A DNA stretch of 36,414 nucleotides, from assembly GCA_013388685.1 (NCBI GenBank), contig JACAET010000026.1, positions 1 to 36,414 on the forward strand. The letters are read 5' to 3'. A program made the position numbers and the translations under genes. Positions 17,059-25,622 of the stretch are shown one piece after another. Position 1 is the stretch's first letter. Each line of letters opens with the position of its first letter. The DNA is from Chloroflexota bacterium (GTDB lineage: Bacteria; Chloroflexota; Anaerolineae; Anaerolineales; Villigracilaceae). The notes under the pieces are model-generated. The model was not told where the DNA came from and did not search any database. It saw only the letters and a list, made by a program, of their open reading frames with translations.

Positions 17059-17733
17059 ATGAAAAAACTCTTCAGCCGTTACACGCCCCTTCAGATTGCC
17101 GTGCATGGGTATGCCTGGTCTGCGCTTGCGATGCTGGTCTTTCAATTCTTTACGGACAACCTGACCGCCAACCCGATTCAGGCGCTGGAACAACGCACGG
17201 GACGTCACGCGCTGACATTACTCGTGCTGTCGCTGGCGTGTACGCCGCTTCATACGCTCTTCCAATGGAACGAACCCCTCAAACGCCGCCGCGCCTTGGG
17301 GTTGTATGCGTTCATGTATGTGACCATACACGTGTTGATCTTTTTGGATCTGGATTATGGTCTGGCGTGGAGTTTTGTGTTTCGGGAATTCATCGAGAAG
17401 CCGCGGCTGATCGTCGGCTTGCTGGCGTTTCTGCTGCTCATTCCCCTGGCATGGACCTCCTTCGACATCTGGAAGGCTCGCCTCGGCAAAAATTGGAAGC
17501 GCCTGCATAAAACCGTATACCTGATTGCCCCGCTTGTCATACTCCATTATGCCTGGAGTAAAAAAGGCGATTTATTCGCTCTGCAAGGCGAGATTGTGCG
17601 CCCGCTGATCTATGGTCTCGTCGTCGTTCTGTTCCTGGCTTTGCGCATCCCGCAGGTGCGGAAGACCGTCGTTTCATTACGAGATCGAGTGATGGGTCAG
17701 GTTCGAAAAAGAGGGAGCGCAGCCTCGATCTAG
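17059..17733 (+). CDS. msrQ: Haem-binding membrane subunit of the methionine sulfoxide reductase system
   Basis: 224 residues with six or so membrane helices, member of the ferric-reductase-like transmembrane family. The segments TGRHALTLLVLSLACTPLH, LGLYAFMYVTIHVLIFLDLDY and NWKRLHKTVYLIAPLVILHY match MsrQ/YedZ; the His residues in them are the likely haem b ligands. It carries electrons from quinol (or flavin) to MsrP. Directly downstream of msrP and cotranscribed. The C-terminus is basic (cytoplasmic). No terminator was seen in the 100 bp before the convergent gene. Confidence 0.92.
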   Translation: MKKLFSRYTPLQIAVHGYAWSALAMLVFQFFTDNLTANPIQALEQRTGRHALTLLVLSLACTPLHTLFQWNEPLKRRRALGLYAFMYVTIHVLIFLDLDYGLAWSFVFREFIEKPRLIVGLLAFLLLIPLAWTSFDIWKARLGKNWKRLHKTVYLIAPLVILHYAWSKKGDLFALQGEIVRPLIYGLVVVLFLALRIPQVRKTVVSLRDRVMGQVRKRGSAASI

Positions 17734-17834
17734 TTCACAGACCGGTTTGGGGGCTGCGCCAAGCGCGCAACCGGCAGAGGTTTTGCAATGCCCACACAAA
17801 CTTCATCCACGGCCCGATGTGTCTGCCGCATGGA

Positions 17835-19244
17835 TCATCCCACCGATGCCTTCTTCGGAGAGGTCAAAACAAGGAGAAGTATCAAACCCGCCGTGCGCAG
17901 GTAACTCAAGGGAAAAACGTTGAAAACCGGCATGATAAAAACGAACGTCAATGCGACGACCAGGAGCCCGGGCGATGTTCTGCGCGAGAGGGCAAACGCC
18001 CAAATCGCCAGGGGAATGGCAAGGACGTAATGGTGTTCCCATGCAGAGGGGGCGATCAAAAGCGAGAGGACGGAAAAGTCCATCAGGTGACCGATGTCGC
18101 GGGGTGAGACGTTTCCGGCCGCGGGTGTGAAGTCGGCTGGGGACGGTGCGTACAGCCTCTCCCGTTGGAAGAAGCGAAGCGCAATCCAACCCAGAATCGA
18201 AATGGCGATCAGTCCAAATAAGGGGGTCAACGCGACATCGGGAGCGCGGAGAATGTCCAGCAGATTCCGCAGAAAACTGAGGATGCTGCTGTTTCGGAAC
18301 CACGCGCTTTCCCGTTCCACGGGGAAGGACAGGTAAAAGAGGATGAACTGCTTCCATAATGTCAGATCGCGAAAGAGATTTGTGCCAAGCGCAACGATGA
18401 AAACGCACCCCGCGAGGACGCCGGTCAACACTTTCCATTTTTGGGTCGCAAGCAGGGGAGCAACCAGGGCAAAAGGGTATAACTTGATCAGACCGCCTGC
18501 GGCAATCGCCGCGCCCGACAGGAAAGGGCGGCGGTTCAGCGCGACGACAGGCAGTAACAACGACACGAGAATGTAGAAGTTGACCTGATTGTACAAAATC
18601 GTCCGCAAGACGGGCACGTTGAAGAGGAACAGCCCGCTGACGAAGAATACCCGCGTTAGAGGGTTCAGCCCGGCAGTTTCGGCAAACCGCAGGGAAAGAT
18701 GATAGGAACACAAAAGCGCGAACAGGAGCGCGGATTGATGGATGTAGAAAACGAACATCCACAGAGAGGCTTCGCCGGTTTCCATGCCGATCCACGGGAG
18801 TAGAACGCCCCCCAGCCGGTATACAGCGATCATGGTCTCGGCAAAGAAGGGGGGATACAGATAGCGCGTGCTTCGGTAGGGATTATCGCCCGCCGCCGCC
18901 GCCCGAAAGGCGGCCTCGTACTGTTTGTAATCCCAGGATTTCTGGCTGAGTTCCGCCACGGCGGCAAGCATGAACAGGCAGACGAAGAAGGGAAGCCCGA
19001 TGAGGATCAGGTTTCGCAGGGACGGCGCGGACAGGCTTCGGTAATCGGTATAGGCGGCATACAGGATGGCGAAAAATACGCAGAAGCCGAACAAACCAAA
19101 AAGGTGTTCCTGTGTTGTGGATGTGGCGCGGACCACAGCCCAGTCCCTGGAGAGCAGAACATACGCCGCAAACACCCCCGCCCAATAGAGGGGCGTCAGG
19201 CGGGTCAGAAATGTTTTGGAACACGCGCCGAATGTCGTATTCAT
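17835..19244 (-). CDS. GT87/DUF2029-like polyprenyl-phosphate-dependent glycosyltransferase
   Basis: 469 residues, about ten membrane segments. The first external loop has KSWDYKQYEAAF with an Asp at the place of the catalytic acidic residue of GT-C enzymes, followed by GDNPYRSTRYLYPPFF, typical of the DUF2029/GT87 family whose studied members transfer mannose or arabinofuranose from lipid donors. Further family marks: YNQVNFYILV and GLIKLYPFALV, and SAWEHHYVLAIPL near the C-terminus. Donor and acceptor cannot be read from the sequence. It is divergently placed to the GNAT gene; the ribosome site is weak. Confidence 0.8.
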   Translation of the reverse strand: MNTTFGACSKTFLTRLTPLYWAGVFAAYVLLSRDWAVVRATSTTQEHLFGLFGFCVFFAILYAAYTDYRSLSAPSLRNLILIGLPFFVCLFMLAAVAELSQKSWDYKQYEAAFRAAAAGDNPYRSTRYLYPPFFAETMIAVYRLGGVLLPWIGMETGEASLWMFVFYIHQSALLFALLCSYHLSLRFAETAGLNPLTRVFFVSGLFLFNVPVLRTILYNQVNFYILVSLLLPVVALNRRPFLSGAAIAAGGLIKLYPFALVAPLLATQKWKVLTGVLAGCVFIVALGTNLFRDLTLWKQFILFYLSFPVERESAWFRNSSILSFLRNLLDILRAPDVALTPLFGLIAISILGWIALRFFQRERLYAPSPADFTPAAGNVSPRDIGHLMDFSVLSLLIAPSAWEHHYVLAIPLAIWAFALSRRTSPGLLVVALTFVFIMPVFNVFPLSYLRTAGLILLLVLTSPKKASVG

Positions 19245-19350
19245 GAGCCTGTGTGAAGACCTTTTGGCGTTATGCCGATCCTTACGGGTTCGCGCCTCGA
19301 TTCTACCCCATGCAGGCGCCGCGATGGGAATCCCGGCGTGGAAACGCGGC

Positions 19351-19356
19351 TATAAT
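19351..19356 (+). promoter_or_regulatory. Candidate -10 of the GNAT gene giving a leaderless message
   Basis: A perfect TATAAT ends seven bases before the ATG at 19364; no Shine-Dalgarno lies between. The predicted start of transcription is at the start codon. No -35 match. Confidence 0.4.
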
Positions 19357-19363
19357 TCCACCA

Positions 19364-20368
19364 ATGAGTTCCGTTACCCTTCCTGTACAGCCGAAAGACG
19401 CCCACCCGCATGTCCGCTCCATGAATATGTTTCGGGACCTGTCGGCGGTGGCGGATCTGATCGAGTTGTGTTTTTCCGAAACGCTGGATAACGACGGTCA
19501 GCGGTATATTGCCGACATGCGCCGCGCCAGCCGCGACGACGGGTTCTTGAACTGGGCAGCGCGCATGACAGACACGGCGTCACTGCCCCTGACCGGCTTC
19601 GTCTGGGAGGAAGATGGGCGCATCGTCGGCAACGCCAGCCTGATTCCTTTTCGCGACCGGGGCAGGCGCATCTATCTCATTGCAAACGTGGCGGTGCATC
19701 ATGAGTATCGCCGACGCGGCATCGCCCGCATTCTCACCCGGCGCGCCCTGCAATATGGCTGGGATAAGAAGGCGTCCACCATGTGGCTTCACGTGCGGGA
19801 CGATAACCCGGGCGCCATCGCCCTGTATCGGGAACTTGGGTTTCGGGAAGTGGCACGCCGCACCACCTGGACCGCAAAGCCCGATGCTCATTTCGAGCAG
19901 GAGAAAGGGGATATTCGGATCGTGCCGCGACATCCTCGCTTCTGGTCTCTGCAGAAGGATTGGCTTCGCCGCCTCCACCCCGACTCCCTGGGCTGGTACT
20001 ACCGCTTCAACCTCAACTCTCTTCGACCCGGTTTCATGAACTGGCTGTATCTGCTCTTCGTGGACGTGAACATCAAACAATGGGCGGCGGTGCGCGGCGA
20101 CGAATTGCTCGCCACGCTGTCTTGGGCGCCGCATGGCGGCAGGTTCGAATCGCTGATTGCCGCGGCGGGCGAAAGGTCCGAACCCGAAGCGTTGACCCGT
20201 CTGCTGGTTCACGCGCGCCGCGCGCTTTCCAATCAATCCAGCCTCTCGCTGGAATATCCCGGCGGCGAAATGATGGATGCCATTCGCAAAGCCGGATTCA
20301 CGGAACGACGCACGCTGTTATGGATGCGCGCCGAACCCGCAACTTCGAACGCCGCCGTCCGTACTTAA
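19364..20368 (+). CDS. GNAT-family N-acetyltransferase
   Basis: 334 residues from the ATG at 19364. A longer frame from 19253 would have the TATAAT promoter hexamer inside its coding region, so the shorter start is preferred. Residues about 20-185 form a GNAT domain: VAVHHEYRRRGIARILTRRAL holds the acetyl-CoA pyrophosphate loop (RRRGIA), then WLHVRDDNPGAIALYRELGFREV, the usual end of the fold. The C-terminal 150 residues look like a second, degenerate acetyltransferase-like half without a CoA motif. Substrate unknown. Followed after 28 bp by the small membrane protein gene, likely in one transcript. Confidence 0.85.
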   Translation: MSSVTLPVQPKDAHPHVRSMNMFRDLSAVADLIELCFSETLDNDGQRYIADMRRASRDDGFLNWAARMTDTASLPLTGFVWEEDGRIVGNASLIPFRDRGRRIYLIANVAVHHEYRRRGIARILTRRALQYGWDKKASTMWLHVRDDNPGAIALYRELGFREVARRTTWTAKPDAHFEQEKGDIRIVPRHPRFWSLQKDWLRRLHPDSLGWYYRFNLNSLRPGFMNWLYLLFVDVNIKQWAAVRGDELLATLSWAPHGGRFESLIAAAGERSEPEALTRLLVHARRALSNQSSLSLEYPGGEMMDAIRKAGFTERRTLLWMRAEPATSNAAVRT

Positions 20369-20396
20369 GGATAGCGACATTCAAAGAGGAGTAAAA

Positions 20397-20777
20397 ATGA
20401 CAAAATTCATCCTGCGCCTGTTGATTAATGCCGTTGCCCTGTATCTGGCGGTGTTGATCGTGCCGGGCATCGAACTGTTGAGCAACCTGGCATCCTTGAT
20501 CTGGCTGGCGTTGATCTTTGGCGTTGTCAACGCGTTGTTCCGCCCCCTGCTCAAGTTGCTCACCTGCCCGTTGATCGTCCTGACGCTGGGTCTGTTCACG
20601 CTCGTCATCAACACTTTCCTGTTCTGGCTGACGACCGTCGTTGGTCAGTGGTTTGGCATTGCGCTGGTCATTAGCGAACCTGTCTGGTGGAATGCCTTCG
20701 TGGGCGGTTTGATCGTCAGCATTGTGAGCGTCCTGATGACGCTCATTTTGAAGGACGAATTGAAAGGGAAAAGGTAA
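20397..20777 (+). CDS. YvlD/phage-holin-4-2-like small membrane protein
   Basis: 126 residues with four hydrophobic segments and short loops. The pattern LINAVALYLAVLIVPGI, LALIFGVVNALFRPLLKLLTCPLIVLTLGLFTLVIN and WWNAFVGGLIVSIVS is that of the YvlD/DUF360 family (also called phage holin family 4), found widely in bacteria outside phages. Function is not established; some members are under envelope-stress control. The ATG at 20397 has AGAGGAG upstream. A strong hairpin terminator follows. Confidence 0.85.
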   Translation: MTKFILRLLINAVALYLAVLIVPGIELLSNLASLIWLALIFGVVNALFRPLLKLLTCPLIVLTLGLFTLVINTFLFWLTTVVGQWFGIALVISEPVWWNAFVGGLIVSIVSVLMTLILKDELKGKR

Positions 20778-20797
20778 ATTGCGCCGTTCATCGCGCA

Positions 20798-20834
20798 ACG
20801 GGGCGGTCTGTGGAGTTGCAGACCGTCCCGTTTT
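20798..20834. terminator. Terminator between convergent genes
   Basis: A 13-bp stem (20798-20810 with 20819-20831, one G-U pair) with an 8-nt loop, followed on the plus strand by a short T-run. Serves the small membrane protein gene and may also stop the convergent membrane-protein operon. Confidence 0.75.
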
Positions 20835-20837
20835 GCT

Positions 20838-22502
20838 TCATCCGCCATAGGAAGGGAGGGACACGGTCAGGATCAGGCGGATCAAACCGAGATTGGCGAA
20901 AACCATCATCCCCAGAAACGCAACCCACACCGGTTGGGTCCATTTGTTGTCCGCCCCTCTTTCGAACGAAGCCGAGACAAAGAGGACGAGCGCATATACC
21001 CAATTGGGAGAATAAAGCATCGGATCGTCTCCATACAGGAAATGGAGCGCAAAACTGAAGCCCATGCACAAAGTAAGGCTGATGGGATATGTCATGTTTC
21101 GCGGCGAGGTGAAAAGGTCGAACACGAACAGCAGGATCGCCGCGCCAAGCAGGATTATCCACGTTTTGGCAACGATGTCCGCGAAGCCTTTATAACCGGC
21201 AACCTGCAGTTCTCCGTTCGCGACCTTAAACGTACGGAAGTTCGGCACGGCGGCGCCGAGTTCCTCTTTGAGAATATAGGGGGTCGGGGCAACGACACCG
21301 TAAAGCAAAACCGAGCGTGCAATGAGGTGGAGGCGCCCCTCCCACTGCCGCGCCTCGAACGGATTCGAGCCGTACTTCTGTTCGGACAGCAGATTGGAGG
21401 GGTCATACAAAGGCTTGGTAAAGGGGTACAGTTGCACCTGGAGAATGTTGAGCAAAAGGGTCAAGGAAACCACCGCAAGCAGAAATTGAAACACAACCTT
21501 TATGCGCGGCGATTTCAGGAAGTATAGAATGCAGGCCTGCGCCAGATTCGTGACGGTGATTCCGAAGATGACGACGCCGAGCGGAACGGTTGACCTGAGC
21601 GAGTTCCTGTCGTTGTGCATGAGCAGGCAAAAAGCGAGCAGCGCCAGGGCAGAGAAGATGTACGTCTCGAGCATGGAACTCAACAGCAGATGAGAGGCGC
21701 TTGCGCCCAACAGGGACGCCGAAAGCAGGGCGTGGAATGTACTTCCCGTTCGTCCTTTAACGATCAGCCAGACAATGAATACGCAAGCCGCGCCAGCCAT
21801 GGCGCTCAACAAAAACGCAGCCTGCAATCGGTCGGCGTTCAGGAGAAGCGATAATAACCAGATGATCGGTCGCAGGAACAGCAACACCGCAGGGTGAACA
21901 GCGCGCACCGGCAGAATCCCGTTCGTCTGTGAAGAGGCAAGGCGGGCGATCCAATCGGAAATGTCCGTTTCGAAATACTGGTCGCGGGTATAGAAACCGG
22001 GAAAATTCAGCGACTGTGCAAAAATGAAATAGGTGCTGAAAAACAACAGCGAGAGCAGGAGCCCAGCCCTGTTTCGGCGTGCGGCTCGAACCGGTGCGCT
22101 GGCTTCAACGATTCGATACAGTCCGATTTGTTGCATGCGGCGATCCAGCCATAAAGCGGCGGGCATCGAAACAACCGCCAATCCTGAAAACGTCGCGAAC
22201 AAACCGCCTTCCATAAAGAGCAAACGCCGGTCGAACAAGCCGGGAAACATCAGGGACATGAGCGCCGCCGAAAGGGGAAGGCATGCCGCCAGCGCCAAAA
22301 GCAAAACCGACCCCGGTTCTTCGCGCCACTTCAGCGAAAAAAAACCGCCCTGCGCCAGAAAACGCAGGAGAACGCCGCAGAAAATCTGACAAAACAGGCT
22401 GATGAAAAGAAAGGGAAAAAGACCTTCGTACAGAAAGGTAAGATAACACGCCAGAAAATATGCCGGGATAAGCCCCGCCAGGAAGACCCCAATTCCGGTC
22501 AC
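20838..22502 (-). CDS. Multi-spanning membrane protein, GT-C-like, paralogue A
   Basis: 554 residues, about 12 membrane segments. I do not recognise a named family. It is clearly related to the equally long product of the gene just upstream; shared segments include a loop with acidic residues (QYFETDISDW), PVRAVHP, ASHLLLSSMLETYIFSALALL, GITVTNLAQ, VVAPTPYILKEELG and LYGDDPMLYSPNWVYALVLF. Membrane helices plus acidic external loops suggest a GT-C-type glycosyltransferase or a flippase-like protein; this is inference. It starts with GTG overlapping the preceding stop codon (GTGA), so translation is coupled. The two look like an old tandem duplication, identity being limited to motifs. Confidence 0.7.
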   Translation of the reverse strand: MTGIGVFLAGLIPAYFLACYLTFLYEGLFPFLFISLFCQIFCGVLLRFLAQGGFFSLKWREEPGSVLLLALAACLPLSAALMSLMFPGLFDRRLLFMEGGLFATFSGLAVVSMPAALWLDRRMQQIGLYRIVEASAPVRAARRNRAGLLLSLLFFSTYFIFAQSLNFPGFYTRDQYFETDISDWIARLASSQTNGILPVRAVHPAVLLFLRPIIWLLSLLLNADRLQAAFLLSAMAGAACVFIVWLIVKGRTGSTFHALLSASLLGASASHLLLSSMLETYIFSALALLAFCLLMHNDRNSLRSTVPLGVVIFGITVTNLAQACILYFLKSPRIKVVFQFLLAVVSLTLLLNILQVQLYPFTKPLYDPSNLLSEQKYGSNPFEARQWEGRLHLIARSVLLYGVVAPTPYILKEELGAAVPNFRTFKVANGELQVAGYKGFADIVAKTWIILLGAAILLFVFDLFTSPRNMTYPISLTLCMGFSFALHFLYGDDPMLYSPNWVYALVLFVSASFERGADNKWTQPVWVAFLGMMVFANLGLIRLILTVSLPSYGG

Positions 22503-24163
22503 GGCGCAAACGGCAGAACCGCCTCCAGCATTTTACGGAACAAATCCAGGTTGTTGACCATGAGGGCGGCTAAAAAGAGGAACAGGGCGGTCTGAAGCAA
22601 TTTATTATCCGCGAATTTTTCGAATGAGATGCCAAAGAATAATACGAGGGCGTAAGTCCAGTTCGGCGAATAGAGCAGGGGGTCGTCGCCATAGTTCATA
22701 TGCAGGACGAAATTGAACAGCAGGTTCGACACCAGCGCTGCCGGAAGGAACACGTCCCTCGGCGATTTGAAAAAATTCCTAACGAATATTCCCGCCGCAA
22801 CCGCCAGCAGGACAAACCAGGTGCGGGCAAGCAGGCTTCCCAAACCGACATAGGAGGCATACAAATACACCCCGCGGAAGGAACGAATGGTATTGAAGCA
22901 CGGGAAGGTACAGCCGATTTCCTCGAGCAGGATGAACGGACGCGGCGCCACCACACTGAAGAGCGCGATGCTTCTGAAAAGAACATGGGCGCGGCTGACG
23001 GTGCGGGCGGGAGTCTCCAACAGATTATGCCCGTACACGTTCTCTTCAAGCAGGTACTTCGGTATATAAAACGGATCGCTGGACGGGTAAAGGAGATTTT
23101 GAGCGAACGCCAGCGGAACCGCCAGCGCCAGCGTGATCGAGATATACAGGAGGATGACTTTCATCCGCCGCCTGACAAACCAGAGGGCAATGCAGGTTTG
23201 AATGAAATTCGTGATCGTAATCCCAAATGCCAGCAGTCCCACCGGAACCAGTTGGGAGAGTTTCTCCCTCCCGGATTGCAACAACATCAAGAATCCGAGG
23301 AGAGCCGCCGCTGAAAAGATGTAGGACTCGAGAAAGACACTCAAGAGCAGATGCGAGGTCGAGAAGCCGAGCAGCGAGGCGAGCAACACGGCATGGGTGG
23401 TGTGCCCCGTTCGTCGTTTGAAAAACGACCAAGCCAGATACACACATACGCCGCCAAACAGAGAATTGAGCGCAAGCGCCGCGTGGAACGTATCCCCGCC
23501 CAAAAACAGCGAAATCAGCCACACCGGCGGACGAAGGATGAGCAGGGCAAGGGGGTGGACCGCGCGCATGGGCATCATCTGGTCGGGAGGCGCGGCGAGA
23601 AAATTCAACCAGAAAGGAGAATCGGTATCGAAATAGTTATCGGCAAAACGGGGTTCCACCTCCACGAAGGCGGTCGCCAGGGCGTAGGTGGAGATCGTCA
23701 CCGCGCAGGCGGGCAAAAGTCCGGGCAGACTGCGCCCCATCCGAAGGACGAAAGGAGAGGCGCGCCATTCGGTCAGGTCCAGTTTTTTCAGGAGCAGGAG
23801 CGCTCCCGTCTGTGCAAAGACCGTCAGAACAACGTATGCGGGCATGAACCGCGCATCGGGCATAAAGAAATCGAATGAAAAGAGTTCGGGATAACGACCA
23901 AGCAGGCGGAAGGTTAGCGCCACCCACAAAAAACCAAGCGCCAGAACGAAAACAGCGATCAGGTTTTCCCTGATGCCCCTCCGCAGGGCGGGGATGGCGC
24001 CGGTCAACGCCGCTTCGAACAGCAGCGTGAAGATCAAATTGAACAACACGGTGAAGAGAACGAATGCCCCCACGGAAGGATGAAAATTCTGCAGAAAGCC
24101 CAGCACAAAAAAGGATGCCAGCGCGCCGGAGAGAATGGCGGGAATACGCTTGAGATGATCCAT
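22499..24163 (-). CDS. Multi-spanning membrane protein, GT-C-like, paralogue B
   Basis: 554 residues, same length and topology as the downstream paralogue. Matching motifs: DNYFDTDSPFW, PMRAVHP, TSHLLLSVFLESYIFSAAALL, GITITNFIQ, VVAPRPFILLEEIG and MNYGDDPLLYSPNWTYALVLF. The invariant Glu in LExYIFSA and the acidic GDDPxLYSPNW near the C-terminal membrane region are the best candidates for functional residues. The start ATG is seven bases after the P1-peptidase stop codon with no clear ribosome site, indicating coupling. Function unknown; likely substrates would be lipid-linked sugars if it is a GT-C enzyme. Confidence 0.7.
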   Translation of the reverse strand: MDHLKRIPAILSGALASFFVLGFLQNFHPSVGAFVLFTVLFNLIFTLLFEAALTGAIPALRRGIRENLIAVFVLALGFLWVALTFRLLGRYPELFSFDFFMPDARFMPAYVVLTVFAQTGALLLLKKLDLTEWRASPFVLRMGRSLPGLLPACAVTISTYALATAFVEVEPRFADNYFDTDSPFWLNFLAAPPDQMMPMRAVHPLALLILRPPVWLISLFLGGDTFHAALALNSLFGGVCVYLAWSFFKRRTGHTTHAVLLASLLGFSTSHLLLSVFLESYIFSAAALLGFLMLLQSGREKLSQLVPVGLLAFGITITNFIQTCIALWFVRRRMKVILLYISITLALAVPLAFAQNLLYPSSDPFYIPKYLLEENVYGHNLLETPARTVSRAHVLFRSIALFSVVAPRPFILLEEIGCTFPCFNTIRSFRGVYLYASYVGLGSLLARTWFVLLAVAAGIFVRNFFKSPRDVFLPAALVSNLLFNFVLHMNYGDDPLLYSPNWTYALVLFFGISFEKFADNKLLQTALFLFLAALMVNNLDLFRKMLEAVLPFAP

Positions 24164-24170
24164 GAAAGAT

Positions 24171-25163
24171 TTAGTCTGCGGTTCCCGGCAAGCCGCCGGC
24201 TGGTCTCGCCGTTTTCACCGCCCGCACGATCGCTTGCGCCACCGCCTCCGCCGCAAATGCGCCGACTGCGGTGACCTCCGCTTTGCGCGCGCCGGTCGAG
24301 AGGACAAAAATCGAGTCGCCGTCGAGCATGGTATGAGCCGGACGAACGGTGCGGGCAATGCCATCCTGTGCCATTTGCGCCACCTTGGTCGCCCCCGCTT
24401 TGGTCAATTGTGCGTTTGTCGCCACCACGCCGATGACCGTATTCGCCCGCGAGGCGAACCCCAGCAAACTGCGTCCCAGCGGTTTTTTCATCATCGCCAG
24501 CGTATCGGCAAAACGGTCTTTCCCTCCCACACGCAACGGACCGACTTTGCCGGAGCGGAGTCCTGCAATGATCTCCTGCGTATGCGGATCAATGACATCG
24601 CCCCAGGCGTTGACCGCCACTAGCGCGCCGACGACGATACCGCCTCCGATGGAGATGGAAGCGGTTCCGACTCCGGTTTTGGTTGCCAGGCTGATCCCGA
24701 ACATTTTCCCCACCGACGCCCCCGTCCCCACACCGATATTGCCTTCTGCGGGCGCGGCGGAAGAGGCGGAGGCGGCGGCAAGGTATCCCATGGCGGCGTC
24801 AGGCCGAAGATCGGCGCGACCGAGGTTCAGGTCATAGAGAATGGCGGAGGGAACGATGGGGACTTTTGCAACACCAGTATTGAATCCGATTTTGTGCTCT
24901 TCCAGGTATTGCATCACGCCACCGGCGGCGCTCAACCCATAGGCGGACCCCCCGGCAAGGACAACGGCGTGAACTTTTTCCACCAGATTGACGGGGTCGA
25001 GCAGGTCGGTTTCGCGCGTGCCGGGCGCGCCGCCGCGCACATCCACGCCTGCGACAGCTCCCTTGCGGCAGAGGACGACGGTACAGCCGGTGAGCGCTTC
25101 GGCATTCTGCGCATGCCCCACTTCGATACCGCGTATATCGGTGATGGCGTTGTGGTATTTCAT
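24171..25163 (-). CDS. P1 family (DmpA-like) peptidase
   Basis: 330 residues, belonging to the DmpA/P1 N-terminal-nucleophile family (L-aminopeptidase D-Ala-esterase). Family marks: ITDIRGIEVGHAQN at the start, CTVVL, DVRGGAPGTRETDLL, AVVLAGGSAYGLSAAGGV, EGNIGVGTGASVGK and VIGVVATNAQLTKAGATK. In this family the precursor cuts itself before a Ser or Thr near the last motif; the Thr of VVATNAQLT is the likely nucleophile here, an inference by position. It probably cleaves small peptides or peptide amides; natural substrate unknown. No signal peptide, so cytoplasmic. First gene of an operon with the two 554-residue membrane proteins. Confidence 0.9.
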   Translation of the reverse strand: MKYHNAITDIRGIEVGHAQNAEALTGCTVVLCRKGAVAGVDVRGGAPGTRETDLLDPVNLVEKVHAVVLAGGSAYGLSAAGGVMQYLEEHKIGFNTGVAKVPIVPSAILYDLNLGRADLRPDAAMGYLAAASASSAAPAEGNIGVGTGASVGKMFGISLATKTGVGTASISIGGGIVVGALVAVNAWGDVIDPHTQEIIAGLRSGKVGPLRVGGKDRFADTLAMMKKPLGRSLLGFASRANTVIGVVATNAQLTKAGATKVAQMAQDGIARTVRPAHTMLDGDSIFVLSTGARKAEVTAVGAFAAEAVAQAIVRAVKTARPAGGLPGTAD

Positions 25164-25242
25164 GTTGTCATCCGGTATTAAGGGGTTGGTCGTATGTTTT
25201 TAGAAATTCATTGGCACAGTCGGCGTTCGCTCACGCCAACGG

Positions 25243-25260
25243 GGACGTTGGAGAACGTCC
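25243..25260. repeat. 7-4-7 palindrome GGACGTT-GGAG-AACGTCC
   Basis: Perfect 7-bp inverted repeat around GGAG, related in design and sequence to 7766-7783. A second small palindrome GGCGT...ACGCC (25222-25237) lies beside it. The rest of 25164-25347 shows no gene. Confidence 0.6.
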
Positions 25261-25347
25261 GCTGCGCGTCGAATGATGTTCGACCGGCTGCTTAGAGAAC
25301 TTCTCTTGCGCACTTTTGCCAGAGGTCGAATTTCTCGTTCCCGGAGA

Positions 25348-25530
25348 TCATCCCAGATTTTGTACCAATTGCAGGAATTCTTTCCACTCTTCTTCGAAAA
25401 AGTGCACGGTGACGTTGTTCAGTTCGATGTGGTAGGTGGTTTCGCCGTCGGGTTCCTCGGCTTTCCAGGCGAAATAATTTTCGGTCTCCGCGATGGTTTC
25501 CGTTTTGGGTTCGTTATGATTGTTGCTCAT
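25348..25530 (-). CDS. Small acidic hypothetical protein
   Basis: 60 residues, rich in Glu and Asn, no membrane segment. A strong AAGGAG ribosome site lies before the ATG, which supports it being a gene. The middle (NYFAWKAEEPDGETTYHIELNN) reads like two beta strands, and the C-terminal part (FFEEEWKEFLQLVQ) like a helix. No family recognised. It lies downstream of the AI-2E transporter gene on the same strand but beyond that gene's terminator. Confidence 0.65.
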   Translation of the reverse strand: MSNNHNEPKTETIAETENYFAWKAEEPDGETTYHIELNNVTVHFFEEEWKEFLQLVQNLG

Positions 25531-25569
25531 TCGGCTTCTCCTTTTTGGGTCGTATTGCGAGATGTGTGT

Positions 25570-25609
25570 AAAAAAGGTAGCGCGACCTTAAGGTCGCATT
25601 ACTTTACAC
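25570..25609 (-). terminator. Terminator of the AI-2E-family transporter gene
   Basis: A stem with core GCGACC-TTAA-GGTCGC and imperfect outer pairing (GTGTAAA...TTTACAC) is followed on the minus strand by a six-T run (25575-25570). It begins 14 bp after the transporter stop codon. Confidence 0.75.
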
Positions 25610-25622
25610 CGTTTTTAACATA

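Noticed and set aside
19253..19363. Upstream 37-codon extension of the GNAT gene
   Set aside because: It contains the TATAAT box, lacks a ribosome site and does not add to the GNAT fold.
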